Of a stretch of 64,000 nt of DNA, positions 26,876 through 36,509 are shown piece after piece. Made by a program: the position numbers and the translations under genes. The stretch lies in the NCBI RefSeq assembly GCF_026262505.1, contig NC_067206.1, positions 38,391,660 to 38,455,659 of the forward strand. The letters are read 5' to 3'. Numbering within the stretch: position 1 is the stretch's first letter; the number at the start of each line of letters is the position of its first letter. Below the pieces are notes generated by a model. The model was not told the origin of the DNA. It ran no database searches and saw only the letters and a program-made list of their open reading frames with translations. This DNA comes from Trichomonas vaginalis G3. Its lineage: Eukaryota > Parabasalia > Trichomonadida > Trichomonadidae.

Positions 26876-27729
26876 TTTTTCAGCACTTTTCCGTAGTTGT
26901 ATATGAAAGACAATTCGAGATAAAAGTCATAGTACAATGGTATTATATGTTGCACACCATTTGTTGTGAACCAAACTTGAAAGTCAGAGAAACTGTTACT
27001 AGGTGGTTCGTAGAATTTAGAAGCAAAGTCATAAAAGTCCTTGCCAATACATAGAAAACTATTGTTGCTTGAACTGAAACTTGCATGGCACATAACATTT
27101 TGAGGGTCAAACACGTTTCTATAAACTGTCAAATCTGCTGGTGGAAGTATAAATTTAAATGGACCATCTGGTGGTAATGGTTCGTTCTGGTTTAGTAACC
27201 GAAGAAATTGTGCCCAAGAACGTTTGTCTACTTTCCAAAATAAAAACTCTGTATCTCTTGGAGGGTTAATTTCGATCTTTTGAAATGAAACGGTGGAGTT
27301 CATCTTGTCATATTCTAGTTTCAGATAGTATGTTCCATTTAGTAAAGAGTCGTATTTTTCTTGAAATTCCCAATAATATTTGTTCATTTGAGTTTGAAAG
27401 TCATTTAGAGTTTTCTCAAGACTTTCGTCTGAACGAACTGTAAAGATTCTCATTTCGTCAAATTTGTCTATTAGACCATCAGAACCTTTATACTGCCCAT
27501 GAAAATATACTGCGAACATAAACGCGTTAGTTCTATTTGAAAACAAAACTCTTCTAAATCCTATTGCCTTTGCATCTGAAGGACTTTGAAGCCAACGAAC
27601 TGGATAGTCAAACCTGTATGCTCGGGATGAAATTTCTTCATCTGAAATAGTCCTACCAGCATTTGTATAGATATAGTCTAACGGTTTTGTATCTGCTACT
27701 TTTGTTCTTTGTTTTTCAACCTGAAGCAT
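26872..27729 (-). CDS. Maverick structural candidate (285 aa), copy 2
   Basis: Intact and over 90 percent identical to the 286-residue protein at 11781-12641, with the same conserved end FYEPPSNSFSDFQVWFTTNG. Most differences are in the middle (for example EFLFWKVDKRSW). The preserved frame in a decayed element suggests recent origin or selection. Virion role is inferred only. Confidence 0.75.
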   Translation of the reverse strand: MLQVEKQRTKVADTKPLDYIYTNAGRTISDEEISSRAYRFDYPVRWLQSPSDAKAIGFRRVLFSNRTNAFMFAVYFHGQYKGSDGLIDKFDEMRIFTVRSDESLEKTLNDFQTQMNKYYWEFQEKYDSLLNGTYYLKLEYDKMNSTVSFQKIEINPPRDTEFLFWKVDKRSWAQFLRLLNQNEPLPPDGPFKFILPPADLTVYRNVFDPQNVMCHASFSSSNNSFLCIGKDFYDFASKFYEPPSNSFSDFQVWFTTNGVQHIIPLYYDFYLELSFIYNYGKVLKK

Positions 27730-27781
27730 TTAATATATGTAAAAATATATTGTTTTAAAATGGTATGCCATTTCATATTTC

Positions 27782-28523
27782 TCATCTAACAAACAAGTTT
27801 CCCAACGGTCCAGCATGTTGTCTGACTGCTTGAGGGTTAGGTTGGTACCATTCGAACTTGACACTTGCAATTCCTTCAATTGCATTCAAAATGTCTGAGT
27901 CGGAGTCAACCATTTGTTCTCTCTTTGTAGTCTTGAAAGCGTCAAGAAGCATTGCAGCTGTTGTGACATTGCCATATGCATAGTAAATGTGACCATCCAA
28001 ATCTGTTATGGTCAATCTGAGATTGTGTCCTTTCTTATTTCCGTCTTGTATGGCAGCAAGTACTCCCATGAAGCCTTCTTTGTTCTTTCCTTCGTCAAAG
28101 TTTACTGTAAAGGTTCGACCAGAAGTAATTTGACTTCTAACTTCACGGTACTTCTCATATGCATATCTTGTTCTTTTCATGGGAGCATGACCATCCTCTG
28201 CACTACCTTTTTTTTCTCAAAGGATGCAATTGTTCGTCATGTTTCCAGTAGAATCTGGCAAAGCCGTCGTGTCCTTCAACTTGAGGTTCACTAACATCGA
28301 AAGGCATGTCCATAAGACGTTCTTCTTCTAACCTCTCTAGTCTGTTTGGATAATTTGCACGTGCTGTTTCCAAATCCATTTCGTAGCGAAGACCAGACAA
28401 TTTGTCATAGACTTTTATGGGTCTTCCCTTCCTATATTTAAACTTCTTCGAAACTCTCCAACCATATCTTTGCAACTCTGCTTTTATTCTAGCAGATTTT
28501 CTATCCATTCTATATGGGGGCAT
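27782..28523 (-). pseudogene. DNA polymerase B remnant, catalytic part deleted
   Basis: The N-terminal part matches the polymerase of copy 1 (MPPYRMDRKSARIKAELQRY) to AVRQHAG, then runs into unrelated codons (PLGNLFVR) and stops. About 1.4 kb corresponding to 12715-14128 of copy 1, including motifs A, B and C, is missing. A one-base change near 28203 (a T run) also splits the frame. This copy therefore cannot make a polymerase. Confidence 0.9.
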
Positions 28524-28556
28524 TTTTATAAAAATAAAAAAAAATATTTTTTTTCT

Positions 28557-29141
28557 TTACTTTACATAACCGCCTGCTGCCATAAGTCTTTGACGCCAAC
28601 CCATACCAGCTAATGAAGGTTGACTTGGTTTAGTTTGGAAACTAAACTTTGTTTTTGGTTTATCTTCAGTTTTTGGTTTTTCTTCTTCTATCGGTTTTTC
28701 GTCACTTTTCGGTTTCTCTGACTTTACTTCACTTGCAGGAACAGTTGTGTCGTCAACATCTTCATAAATATCATATGCCATTTGTTTTTGTTTTCCTTTC
28801 AACTTTTTGTGTTTGTTGTAAAGTTTAGAATATTTCGACTCTAAGTCAATGAGATGTTCTATAATGAACTGTTGGTCAGTGAAGTAAACTTTTCCATCTG
28901 TTGTCTCGAAAGCTCCTTCAGACTTCAATATTTTATTTGTGAGAGTCTGTTTCTTTTTTGAGATACTAGCCGTTCCATTTTTATGAAAAGTGACTTTGTA
29001 GTTAGGGTTTGTATTTCCAGACCTGGCACTTTCTATTATTGAATTTTTCTCTTCATCTGTAAGTTCTTTGACAGGTTTTGACAATGGTTCTGAACTTTTT
29101 GTTTGTGGTGTCAAATCTACCGTTTCAACTTCTTCGGTCAT
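28557..29141 (-). CDS. Maverick protein of unknown function (194 aa), copy 2
   Basis: Intact, same length as 14874-15458, with few substitutions (for example TVPASEVKSEKPK and KTKFSFQTKP) in the disordered linker. The helical middle and the basic end are unchanged, so constraint seems to lie there. Confidence 0.7.
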   Translation of the reverse strand: MTEEVETVDLTPQTKSSEPLSKPVKELTDEEKNSIIESARSGNTNPNYKVTFHKNGTASISKKKQTLTNKILKSEGAFETTDGKVYFTDQQFIIEHLIDLESKYSKLYNKHKKLKGKQKQMAYDIYEDVDDTTVPASEVKSEKPKSDEKPIEEEKPKTEDKPKTKFSFQTKPSQPSLAGMGWRQRLMAAGGYVK

Positions 29142-29160
29142 TTCATCTCAGTAAAAAATT

Positions 29161-29313
29161 TTAGTTCGGTTTGTTTTCAACTGGTTGTTGTTGTTTTTTA
29201 AGTCGGTCTAAAACTTCCTGAGGTATAGGAAGAACTTGACAAACACGTTGTGTAACTGCTGGAAGCCGACAAATCCATCTTGAACCCATTTGTCTCAATG
29301 CTGTATTGTTCAT
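29161..29313 (-). CDS. Conserved Maverick microprotein (50 aa), copy 2
   Basis: Same frame as 15478-15633, one codon shorter through an in-frame deletion. The leader TTTTTTACTGAGATGAAATG is unchanged. Confidence 0.6.
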   Translation of the reverse strand: MNNTALRQMGSRWICRLPAVTQRVCQVLPIPQEVLDRLKKQQQPVENKPN

Positions 29314-29332
29314 TTCATCTCAGTAAAAAATT

Positions 29333-29733
29333 TTACATTCCCCAAGTTTGAGGTGGTTGCGGTTGGTTATTGTTTACCCATTGTTGTGCATGGTTATATC
29401 CTCTGTTAAAGAATCTTTCACCTTGGTCCATATAGTGTCCTGCTTGGTTATAGTAGTCATTTGCTTTGTTATAATAGTTTCCTGCTTGTCTTCCTACATT
29501 GTCCATCCATCCTTGAACTTTTCCTCTTGTTTCAGGATTTGGAATAAGATTTGTTGCATCTCGTGCTACATCCCAACCTTTCTGTACAGTTTGTATAATA
29601 GGTTGTGCTTTCTCTTTCAGTATACCTAATGTACTCAAAATCTTCCTTCCAACTCCAAATACACCTCTGGCTATTGTTCCCACTGCGGGCAAAAATCTGG
29701 ATGCAACTCCTGCTAATGCGCCAAATAAACCAT
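29333..29733 (-). pseudogene. Amphipathic pVI-like candidate, start frameshifted, copy 2
   Basis: The sequence matches 15653-16054, but one G is missing in the second codon (ATGGTT instead of ATGGGTT). The authentic ATG at 29733 therefore enters a wrong frame. The remaining frame is open for 119 codons from an internal non-ATG position. Confidence 0.8.
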
Positions 29734-29750
29734 TTCTTATGGGTTAAAAA

Positions 29751-30708
29751 ATGACGAATTCAAACAAGGACCCCTATGTTTCTAAAGCGACAAAGAAAGC
29801 ACTCATGATAAAAATCTTTAGTTCAACACCAAATGCTTGGTTTATGGATATCTTGGAAAACATTCCGAGAGTTAGAACAGATGGACCACCATACTGGCTA
29901 ATATTTGTCGGTCAAAACACAAGATACTGTGAAGCCATACCATTATGGTCCAAAAATATTTTAGATGTGAAAACTGCTTTGACAATATTCGTTGACAAAT
30001 ACCATCCAACAAAACTGACATCTGACTGTGAAAGTTCTTTCAAATCAGATGATGTAAAAAAACTATCTGCGTTCAAAAAATGTAAACCAATATTCATTGT
30101 CGACCAAAACCATTCTGCTCTTGGTGTCATTGACGGTTGTATAAAAATGTTAAGAGACTTAAACCAACCACAAGGTGGTGAAGCAAATGAAATGTCATAT
30201 GACGACAAGTATAGACACTTCTCCATGGCAAAGATGAGACAAGTTTTAAATATTTACAATAACCGTAAACAAAAAGGTTTGGGAAACCACTCCCCCGAAG
30301 AAATGAAAAACAACCCTGACTTAGAGAAAGACTATATATTTAATAATTTAGTCAAAAGAGACAAACAAGAAAGAATGCCGGGCTTCAAACTCAGAAAGGT
30401 GACAAAGTAAAAATAGAAATACCTAAACGCGACCCATATGAAAATACTATTGACTATGACACAAATGGGAACCCGACAGGTACTCACATTCGTGTTCGTA
30501 AAAATAGAAGAAAGTATACAAGAGAATATTATGAAGTTTTAGGCAAACATGGCAAAATGTACACACTGCAAGCAGAAGATAAAACTACTATTGTCAGACC
30601 TCGTTTCAAACTTGTCAAAGTTCAAGGTGGTATACTTTCAAAGACAGTTCTAACAAATATAAGACAACTCCTGACGAATATGCTAAAGAAGTTAAAAATG
30701 ACGACTAA
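29751..30708 (+). pseudogene. Maverick integrase, copy 2, frameshifted
   Basis: The catalytic core is open across the junction where copy 1 is broken (NHSPEEMKNNPDLEK). It breaks later, near 30390 (a lost base before GTGACAAAG) and again near 30650. Around 30053-30104 an inserted A and a lost T cancel, changing about 16 residues between the second and third catalytic acids (KKLSAFKKCKPIFIVDQ). The triad is D, D, D as in copy 1. Confidence 0.85.
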
Positions 30709-31749
30709 GCATTTCTATACCATGCGTAAACTGTCATGTAAGGTGGCATGTAGTCTTTACTTTGTCCCGTTGTTTGTGTAAATATCCTGAAACGAATGTG
30801 AATGGTCTCCTCCTCCCTGAGTGTTCCTCCAGTAACAATTTATAGCAAACTGAACGTCGTCTTTAACATCATATCCTTTACCTTTTGTCATTCCTGACCA
30901 TTCCCAATATCTATGCTTATGCAACCTTCTCGAGATGTACTTAAATCTATGTAGTGACTGTGTGCAGGTAAGTTTTCACCTGAATCGTTTTACTTCCACC
31001 TGTTTCCTTTGAAGAGTTTGCACAATACAAAACCTGTCGACTATTTGAGTCCAAGTTCCAAAACCAAGTACTACTTCTGGTCTGGTAGAGTTCATTGAAA
31101 CATATAATGAGCCAACCGGGTAAATAAGATTCGGCAAAATTTGTTTAAGCACATTGAGTTCCTGTCTTAGATGTATAATACTATTGTCATTAGACATCAA
31201 AGTATCTACAAGACTTGTTGCCGGTGGTATTGTTGGACCTTTACTTGGCAAGGTTGTGTTTAGTGTAATATCATCTGCTGTAAAAGTTGTAAAACTTGTA
31301 TGTGTATGAGTCTTTTTAGAATATTCGTTTTCAGCTCTTGTCACTTCACTTGACATTTTATTGTCAACATATGTTTTGTCTGCTAGTTCAGGATGAGTAT
31401 GTTCTTTTGTTGCATAAGCTTTGTTAGCTCTTTCTTCTTCTTTTGCTATTGCATCGTCTACATATGTTTTGTCAGCTTTGTTGTCAACATCTGCTTTCAA
31501 AAGAAGTTCATTTATAGGTTTCTCGTTTAAAGTTCCTTTTGTTGGATTTATACAGACAGTATGGTTCTTCTTGTCTTGAAATAGAAACTCATCTGTCATT
31601 GGGTTTAATGTCAGTTTTAAGTTTCCTTCTTTCAATGACTCAGATATCTTAGAATAGTTTGAAAAAGTTTGTTGTGTTCTTATTTAGAGCTTGTATAATG
31701 AGTTGTCGTTGTGTTGTATTTCTCTCATAGACGCTGTTTCATTTGACAT
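30705..31749 (-). pseudogene. Fibre protein, copy 2, mosaic middle and frameshifts
   Basis: The N-terminal anchor (KEGNLKLTLNPMTDEFLFQD) and C-terminal collar head match copy 1. The middle is different: ADKTYVDDAIAKEEERANKA, then KTHTHTSFTTFTADDITLNT and HLRQELNVLKQILPNLIYPV. The head is broken by several indels between 30780 and 31040, and the N-terminus by one near 31670. The change of shaft sequence is not explained by point mutation and suggests recombination. Confidence 0.8.
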
Positions 31750-31766
31750 TTTTATTCTAGATAAAT

Positions 31767-32614
31767 ATGCTTTCAATAGAAAGAAAATTCTAGAGTTGCT
31801 ACAATAAACCATTAGATGAACTTTTACTAATGTCGGTCAAAAGTTTGAGACAGAGACCGTAAAGCATGAAGGCTATCGTTTTGACTACCCGTTAAGATGG
31901 TTAAGAGACCCATCCGTCACAAAAGCTATTGCTTTCGTAGAATGAAGTTCATTTCAGAAGCCATACATGGTTTTCCCCATTTACAGTCGGTTTTGAAGTT
32001 CGATACTATAACAAAGAAAAACGTACGTATGAGAAATTTGAACAGGGAAAACTTTTACAAGTGAATTTGCTTGTAAACTTAGAAACAACTCTTCAAGCTT
32101 TTCAAGAAAAAATAAACGATATCTATATCGAATATGCAAACCAGTATAACATTGACGAAGGAGAGTACCATCTCGATATTATATATGACAGGAAAAATGC
32201 AACTGTTAAAATCAATAGAATAGAAGACCTTGGAGAAAACGTTTATATTTCTACAAAATATAAACAACTTGGCATGGTATAGATTTCTGAGGATGTTAAA
32301 TCAGCCTGCAGCATATCCAGTACACCCCGGACTTTTATGAAGTCGAAAACCCTAATGGAACATATGAAAATGTTTTCGACTCAGATGCTATTATAGTTCA
32401 TGCTTCATTTTCTGGTGCACAAAACTCTTTTTTATGCTTGGCAAATGACTTTTACGAAAAACCTACAAAGCTATATGAACCACCAAGTGGAAGTATTTCA
32501 GACTTTCAAGTATGGTTTACTACAGATGGAAGAAAGAGAATAATTCCATTATACCATGCGTTTTACTTAGAACTTAGTTTCATATACAACTACTATCGAA
32601 CGGTAAAAATATAA
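31767..32614 (+). pseudogene. Structural candidate (282-aa type), copy 2, multiply frameshifted
   Basis: It corresponds to 18335-19183. Indels near 31784, 31813, 31931, 31977, 32262 and 32326 break the frame; the longest intact part (32061-32282) holds LETTLQAFQEKINDIYIEYA. Most are changes of one base in short runs. Confidence 0.85.
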
Positions 32615-32618
32615 TTTT

Positions 32619-32861
32619 TTAATACGGTTGAGGTGTTGGATTTGGTTGCCAACTTGACTGTGGTGCAGGTTCAGGCTGTTGTATAACAGGAGCTTGTTCT
32701 TCTGGTTCAGGGTCTTTAGGTATAATACCAACAAACTGACCTACTCTTTTACCAATATTTTTGACTCCGTTCCAAATTCCTCTTCCTACGGTTTTTATTC
32801 CATTCCATATACCTCTTCCAACATTTCGAAAGAAGTTTCCAATACTACTGAAGAAACCCAT
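32619..32861 (-). CDS. Small amphipathic glycine-rich protein (80 aa), copy 2
   Basis: Intact; differs from 19188-19430 by G-R to S-S near the start and KS to KT in the repeat, keeping the GRGIWNG repeats and the Pro-Gln tail. Confidence 0.65.
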   Translation of the reverse strand: MGFFSSIGNFFRNVGRGIWNGIKTVGRGIWNGVKNIGKRVGQFVGIIPKDPEPEEQAPVIQQPEPAPQSSWQPNPTPQPY

Positions 32862-32879
32862 TTTACTATATGTAAAAAT

Positions 32880-33242
32880 CTAATGTCCACCTAGTCTCTT
32901 ACGTTTCCTGTTGAGTTCCATAGCATTCTTTAACTGGAGCTCATACATTCTGTTTCTCCTCTGGTAGAAAACATATTCTGGGTCAACTCCTGTGTTCGCG
33001 TCATCTGTATAAAGTTGTTTATATCCCACTTCAGGGTTTGTATAAAACTCTTTCCATCTCATATTTGCATACCATGGTGGCAAACCTAACGCAGCGTCAT
33101 TTGACATGGCAGTTTGCATTTGTACATCTGTTGGCACTTGACCATAGTTTGCCATTGCAGTTTGTATTCTAACTTCATTTGGAATATTCTCTGGGTTTGG
33201 TTGTCCAGGTTGCTGTGCATTTGCTAAGTTCTGTGCGTCCAT
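32880..33242 (-). CDS. Conserved Maverick protein (120 aa), copy 2
   Basis: Intact and almost identical to 19449-19811; changes include Ala to Thr in QLYTDDANTG and Arg to Asn in the basic tail (NRKRKRLGGH). Confidence 0.65.
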   Translation of the reverse strand: MDAQNLANAQQPGQPNPENIPNEVRIQTAMANYGQVPTDVQMQTAMSNDAALGLPPWYANMRWKEFYTNPEVGYKQLYTDDANTGVDPEYVFYQRRNRMYELQLKNAMELNRKRKRLGGH

Positions 33243-33265
33243 TTAATATTAGATAAAAATATCTC

Positions 33266-33397
33266 TTACGAGTACATATACTGAACATTTGCAGGCATTG
33301 GTTCATCTTCATATTCTCTGTACTTTTCTGCCACGTCAAATAAATAAATGACACAATGGAAAAAACCTAAAACAAGTAGTCCTATTTCAAACCACAT
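33266..33397 (-). CDS. Single-pass membrane microprotein (43 aa), copy 2
   Basis: Same frame and length as 19835-19966. It starts inside the methyltransferase gene's last codons and has one conservative change (ERYREY to EKYREY). The hydrophobic segment is unchanged. Confidence 0.6.
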   Translation of the reverse strand: MWFEIGLLVLGFFHCVIYLFDVAEKYREYEDEPMPANVQYMYS

Positions 33398-34200
33398 TTA
33401 CTTACTAGTAAAATTTCTTTATTGTGACACTTTCTCCAGTTTATAGGACCTCTCTCATATTCTATCTTGTCATATCTAAACTCATAGTCATGTATGTCCT
33501 CTAACCATCTCATAACGGTTTCCAAACCACTTTTATCGGATGTAAAGTAAAAGCATGGATGGTTATGTAAAACGTCTAAAGTTTCTAAAGAGTCTCTCAA
33601 AGTCCAGTCTACTTGGTATTGAAAATCCCATGTGTTATAGAACGGCGGGTCCACTATAAAGAAAACATTTTCCTTGTCTTTATATTTTTCATACAACTCT
33701 GTCCAATGACATCTCACAAACTCTATACCCTCAATATATTTTTCTATGTTCTCTTTGAAAACATTTGTATAGTTAAGATATAAAACGTTTGACATAAGTG
33801 TTTCAATGTCATGAACTCTTATAGAACCACTATATAATAGTCTAGCAGATATACTATCCCAGTCTATATATTCTGCTTTTTTCAAAACCTCTCTCACAAT
33901 ATTTTTGTTATCTAATGGTATACGTTCCATCTTACCTATAGGTATCTTTTCTTTTAACTCTTTCAATATATTGTTTGTGTCTGGTATATGTTTGAGACGG
34001 TCCATATAGTTGTCGAAGTCATTGCATATAATCTTTGAGTCTGGGAATATTGTATGGCACAAATGGGATATATAGAAACTTCCACCGAACAAATCTACAA
34101 ATGTTAGACCATTCGGTAGTTTCTTAAGTTCTCTCAATAGAATATCTTTACATTTACTCTTATTTCCAAAGAACGGTAACGGTGGTTTTGTAAAATTCAT
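33382..34200 (-). CDS. Dam-type N6-adenine DNA methyltransferase, intact
   Basis: This 272-residue protein holds the N-terminal PPLPFFGNKSKCKDILL, SAM-binding motif I TFVDLFGGSFYIS and catalytic motif IV FFIVDPPFYNTWDF. The order is that of alpha-class (Dam/DpnM) adenine methyltransferases, and the length is typical. It lies next to the element terminus, starting behind TTTTTATTATTATATATAAA-like sequence. It is the most complete enzyme gene in copy 2. A role in marking element or host DNA with 6mA is plausible; the recognition site cannot be read from sequence. Confidence 0.88.
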   Translation of the reverse strand: MNFTKPPLPFFGNKSKCKDILLRELKKLPNGLTFVDLFGGSFYISHLCHTIFPDSKIICNDFDNYMDRLKHIPDTNNILKELKEKIPIGKMERIPLDNKNIVREVLKKAEYIDWDSISARLLYSGSIRVHDIETLMSNVLYLNYTNVFKENIEKYIEGIEFVRCHWTELYEKYKDKENVFFIVDPPFYNTWDFQYQVDWTLRDSLETLDVLHNHPCFYFTSDKSGLETVMRWLEDIHDYEFRYDKIEYERGPINWRKCHNKEILLVSKCGLK

Positions 34201-34361
34201 TTATATATAATAATAAAAATGTTTTTCCTGAAAAGTGACAGAAAAGGCTTCTCAAAGTATACTTCCTTGGAACGCCTGTAACTTTTCCTGTAGCGACGAT
34301 AGACCCTTACTTGTCCGGACAAAGTTATACTATTTTGAGTGCTCTACCAAAAATTTTTTAT

Positions 34362-34394
34362 GGGCTAGAGGGCGCAACGCGCCTGGAGGCCCCC
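34362..34394 (+). repeat. Terminal hairpin variant 1 (GGCGC arms)
   Basis: Outer stem GGGCT.../...GGCCC and inner stem GGGCGC-AAC-GCGCC. Compared with the next hairpin (GGGCAC-GAA-GTGCC) both arms changed so that pairing is preserved. Confidence 0.75.
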
Positions 34395-34431
34395 AGTACC
34401 CAAAAAACTTCATTTATACTAAACATCTTCA

Positions 34432-34488
34432 GGGCTAGAGGGCACGAAGTGCCTGGAGGCCCCACTACCTTTTTTTTTTTTTTTTTTT
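34432..34488 (+). repeat. Maverick copy 2 right terminus: hairpin plus poly-T
   Basis: GGGCTAGAGGGCACGAAGTG and CCTGGAGGCCCC form the same hairpin as at the end of copy 1. CACTACC and 19 T follow, and then unique host sequence. Confidence 0.75.
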
Positions 34489-34818
34489 ACTTAGCCTCTA
34501 TATCAGTGATATGAAGTTGTAGTATAATCCTAGAAAATCCATTCATAAAAATATCACCACTGCCTAATAATTTTTTTGCTGATTTTCTTCTTATTTTTCA
34601 ATTTTTTTAAAAATTTCTTCAGTCAAAACATCAAATTTAATCGTGAAAGTCCTTTCTTTTTATCAGTTGAAGCTATTACCACAAATTTATTGGATTAGGG
34701 AAAATATTAGGTAATTTCCAATTTCCAAATCGCTAATTAGACAAATTATTTTAATGACATACCTTATTTATGCATTATTCCATGATGTTTATCCATGGTT
34801 TTTATACCTAAAATCTTG
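34489..34818. other. Intergenic, host side of Maverick 2
   Basis: About 330 bp of very AT-rich unique sequence. I see no gene or repeat; the initiator of the next gene ends it. Confidence 0.5.
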
Positions 34819-34826
34819 TCACTTTT
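34819..34826 (+). promoter_or_regulatory. Trichomonad initiator (TCACTTTT)
   Basis: TCACTTTT with the start A at 34821, 12 nt before the ATG at 34833, fits the T. vaginalis Inr consensus and its usual distance. Confidence 0.75.
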
Positions 34827-34832
34827 CTAAGT

Positions 34833-36509
34833 ATGGAAGACTGGCATACACAGAATATTATACATAACGGCATTGGATATTATATGAACATTAATAAGTT
34901 TCATGAAATATCCCTAGTTGCCAGCAAAGATTTAGATCTAACAGGAAGTTTTCCGGCAATTTTAAAAGATTGTTTAGACGAAAAATCGTTTTCTACACTA
35001 GTTCAATATATAAATGATCCATTATTCAAGATAACATACGTAAATATAATATTTCTGTTGAAAAGTTCCCTTGTTTATCGTTGCAAATCTTTAATAGAAC
35101 AAATACAAAATATTTTAAGTGCTCCAAAATATGCAGACCAAGCAATACAAGCTATTGAATTGTCCTACCAATGCCAAACTATATTAGATATTCTTGAAAA
35201 TTACATTGCTCATAATTTCACTATTTTCGCTCATAAACCGCAATTTGTTAATATTCCTTGTCACATAATCTACAGAATAATCACGTGGTATAACCAAACA
35301 TTCGAAGTTACTAACGAAATTTTAGAATTTTATTTCAATATCCTCCAAATCAGAGGAACACAAGCAACATCTCTTTTTCTAACGATAAACTATGCCAAGC
35401 TTTCTCCTCAAATGATTACGCGCATTCTAAGCATGAAACAATTAGATTTTGAAAGTATTGGCCCATTAATTATGCAATACGTCGAAAAAACAGAGCAGGA
35501 TCATCAAGCTATGCAAGATTTACTCAACCAAAAGAAAGGACAAGTGTCAAACCTTAAATCCGAGTATGATCGAGTAAATGCAATGTTAGAACAGACAGTA
35601 CAAAGGCAAAGACTACTTACTTTGAAGCAGGCCGACCTTGAATCGAAGAAAGACGCATTAATCTCTGAGTTAAAGTCACATTCGGAAAAATCTTCCCAAT
35701 TAGAAAATCAAATTTTACAAATTCGTGACGATACACAGAAAATTGTTAAGCAGAAAGACGAAATAAACAATCAGAAGAATTCTGTGCAGAGAGATTCCGA
35801 AGAAATGATCAACGACATCGCAATTCTCAAACAACAAATTGCTGATCGCGAAATGCAACAAAAAGCAGCTGCAGCAGCCAGAGAACTTGTCAGGAAAGAC
35901 GAGGAGATGAGACACAGACTCGCAGAAATGCAGAAACAAGAGGAATTAAAGAAACAAGAAGAACTCAAAAAACTTGAAGAACAAAAAGTGACAGAAAATT
36001 TAGCTAATTCGAATGAAAACTCCCAAAACAATTCAGGGGAAACAGAACAGAAGCAGAACTATGTAGAGCCATCACTTACTATCATTGAATTCGATCCGAA
36101 TGCCTTCAAAAAAGCATTTCTTCAGAAGAAAGACATAAAAGTTGAGATGATTTCACCTCCTGCGACAAAATACTCATTATCTGCTGAAGGATTCTCAAGA
36201 GCTTGTGAATTGGAGTTCATGTGGACATGTGCACAAAATTACGATGAAAAGTATAGATCAAGTTACGGAGCTTTGCTTTTGATGAATGACCCTCAATCTT
36301 TGGATTTGGCCGCGTCACTTTTATTTCAAGCTGCAGAAAAAGAGGAACCATACGCATTGTACAACATTGGCGCTCTGATAACAAATGGTTTATTGGAAGG
36401 GGAGAGAGAAGATGCTGCTGATTATATTTGTAGGGCTGCAATGAAAGGAGAACCCGATGCACAAATGATTGTCAAGAAATTGGTCAAATGGGATGTACCT
36501 GCAAGATAG
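34833..36509 (+). CDS. Coiled-coil protein with C-terminal Sel1-like repeats (558 aa)
   Basis: The N-terminal 220 residues are helical (TGSFPAILKDCLDEKSFSTL), with the feel of the BTB/BACK-like domains common in trichomonad proteins. Residues about 225-400 form a long coiled coil (EKTEQDHQAMQDLLNQKKGQ, ENQILQIRDDTQKIVKQKDE, KKQEELKKLEEQK). The C-terminus has two to three Sel1/TPR-like units (SLDLAASLLFQAAEKEEPYA, EDAADYICRAAMKGEPDAQM). Such layout is typical of scaffold proteins; the partner is unknown. The gene is intact, with a strong initiator. Confidence 0.75.
   Translation: MEDWHTQNIIHNGIGYYMNINKFHEISLVASKDLDLTGSFPAILKDCLDEKSFSTLVQYINDPLFKITYVNIIFLLKSSLVYRCKSLIEQIQNILSAPKYADQAIQAIELSYQCQTILDILENYIAHNFTIFAHKPQFVNIPCHIIYRIITWYNQTFEVTNEILEFYFNILQIRGTQATSLFLTINYAKLSPQMITRILSMKQLDFESIGPLIMQYVEKTEQDHQAMQDLLNQKKGQVSNLKSEYDRVNAMLEQTVQRQRLLTLKQADLESKKDALISELKSHSEKSSQLENQILQIRDDTQKIVKQKDEINNQKNSVQRDSEEMINDIAILKQQIADREMQQKAAAAARELVRKDEEMRHRLAEMQKQEELKKQEELKKLEEQKVTENLANSNENSQNNSGETEQKQNYVEPSLTIIEFDPNAFKKAFLQKKDIKVEMISPPATKYSLSAEGFSRACELEFMWTCAQNYDEKYRSSYGALLLMNDPQSLDLAASLLFQAAEKEEPYALYNIGALITNGLLEGEREDAADYICRAAMKGEPDAQMIVKKLVKWDVPAR

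Larger units (their letters stand above)
25991..34488. mobile_element. Maverick/Polinton copy 2 (left end in gap)
   Basis: From about 26872 the order and orientation match the right part of copy 1 (11781-20768): structural candidate, polymerase, 194- and 51-residue genes, amphipathic gene, integrase, fibre, second structural candidate, three small genes, methyltransferase, terminal hairpin and T tract. Capsid, helicase and ATPase are absent from the assembled part. The polymerase is internally deleted and several genes are frameshifted. Confidence 0.9.

Noticed and set aside
36217-36462. Minus-strand frame within the Sel1-repeat gene
   Set aside because: Shadow of an intact host gene with clear domain structure and initiator.
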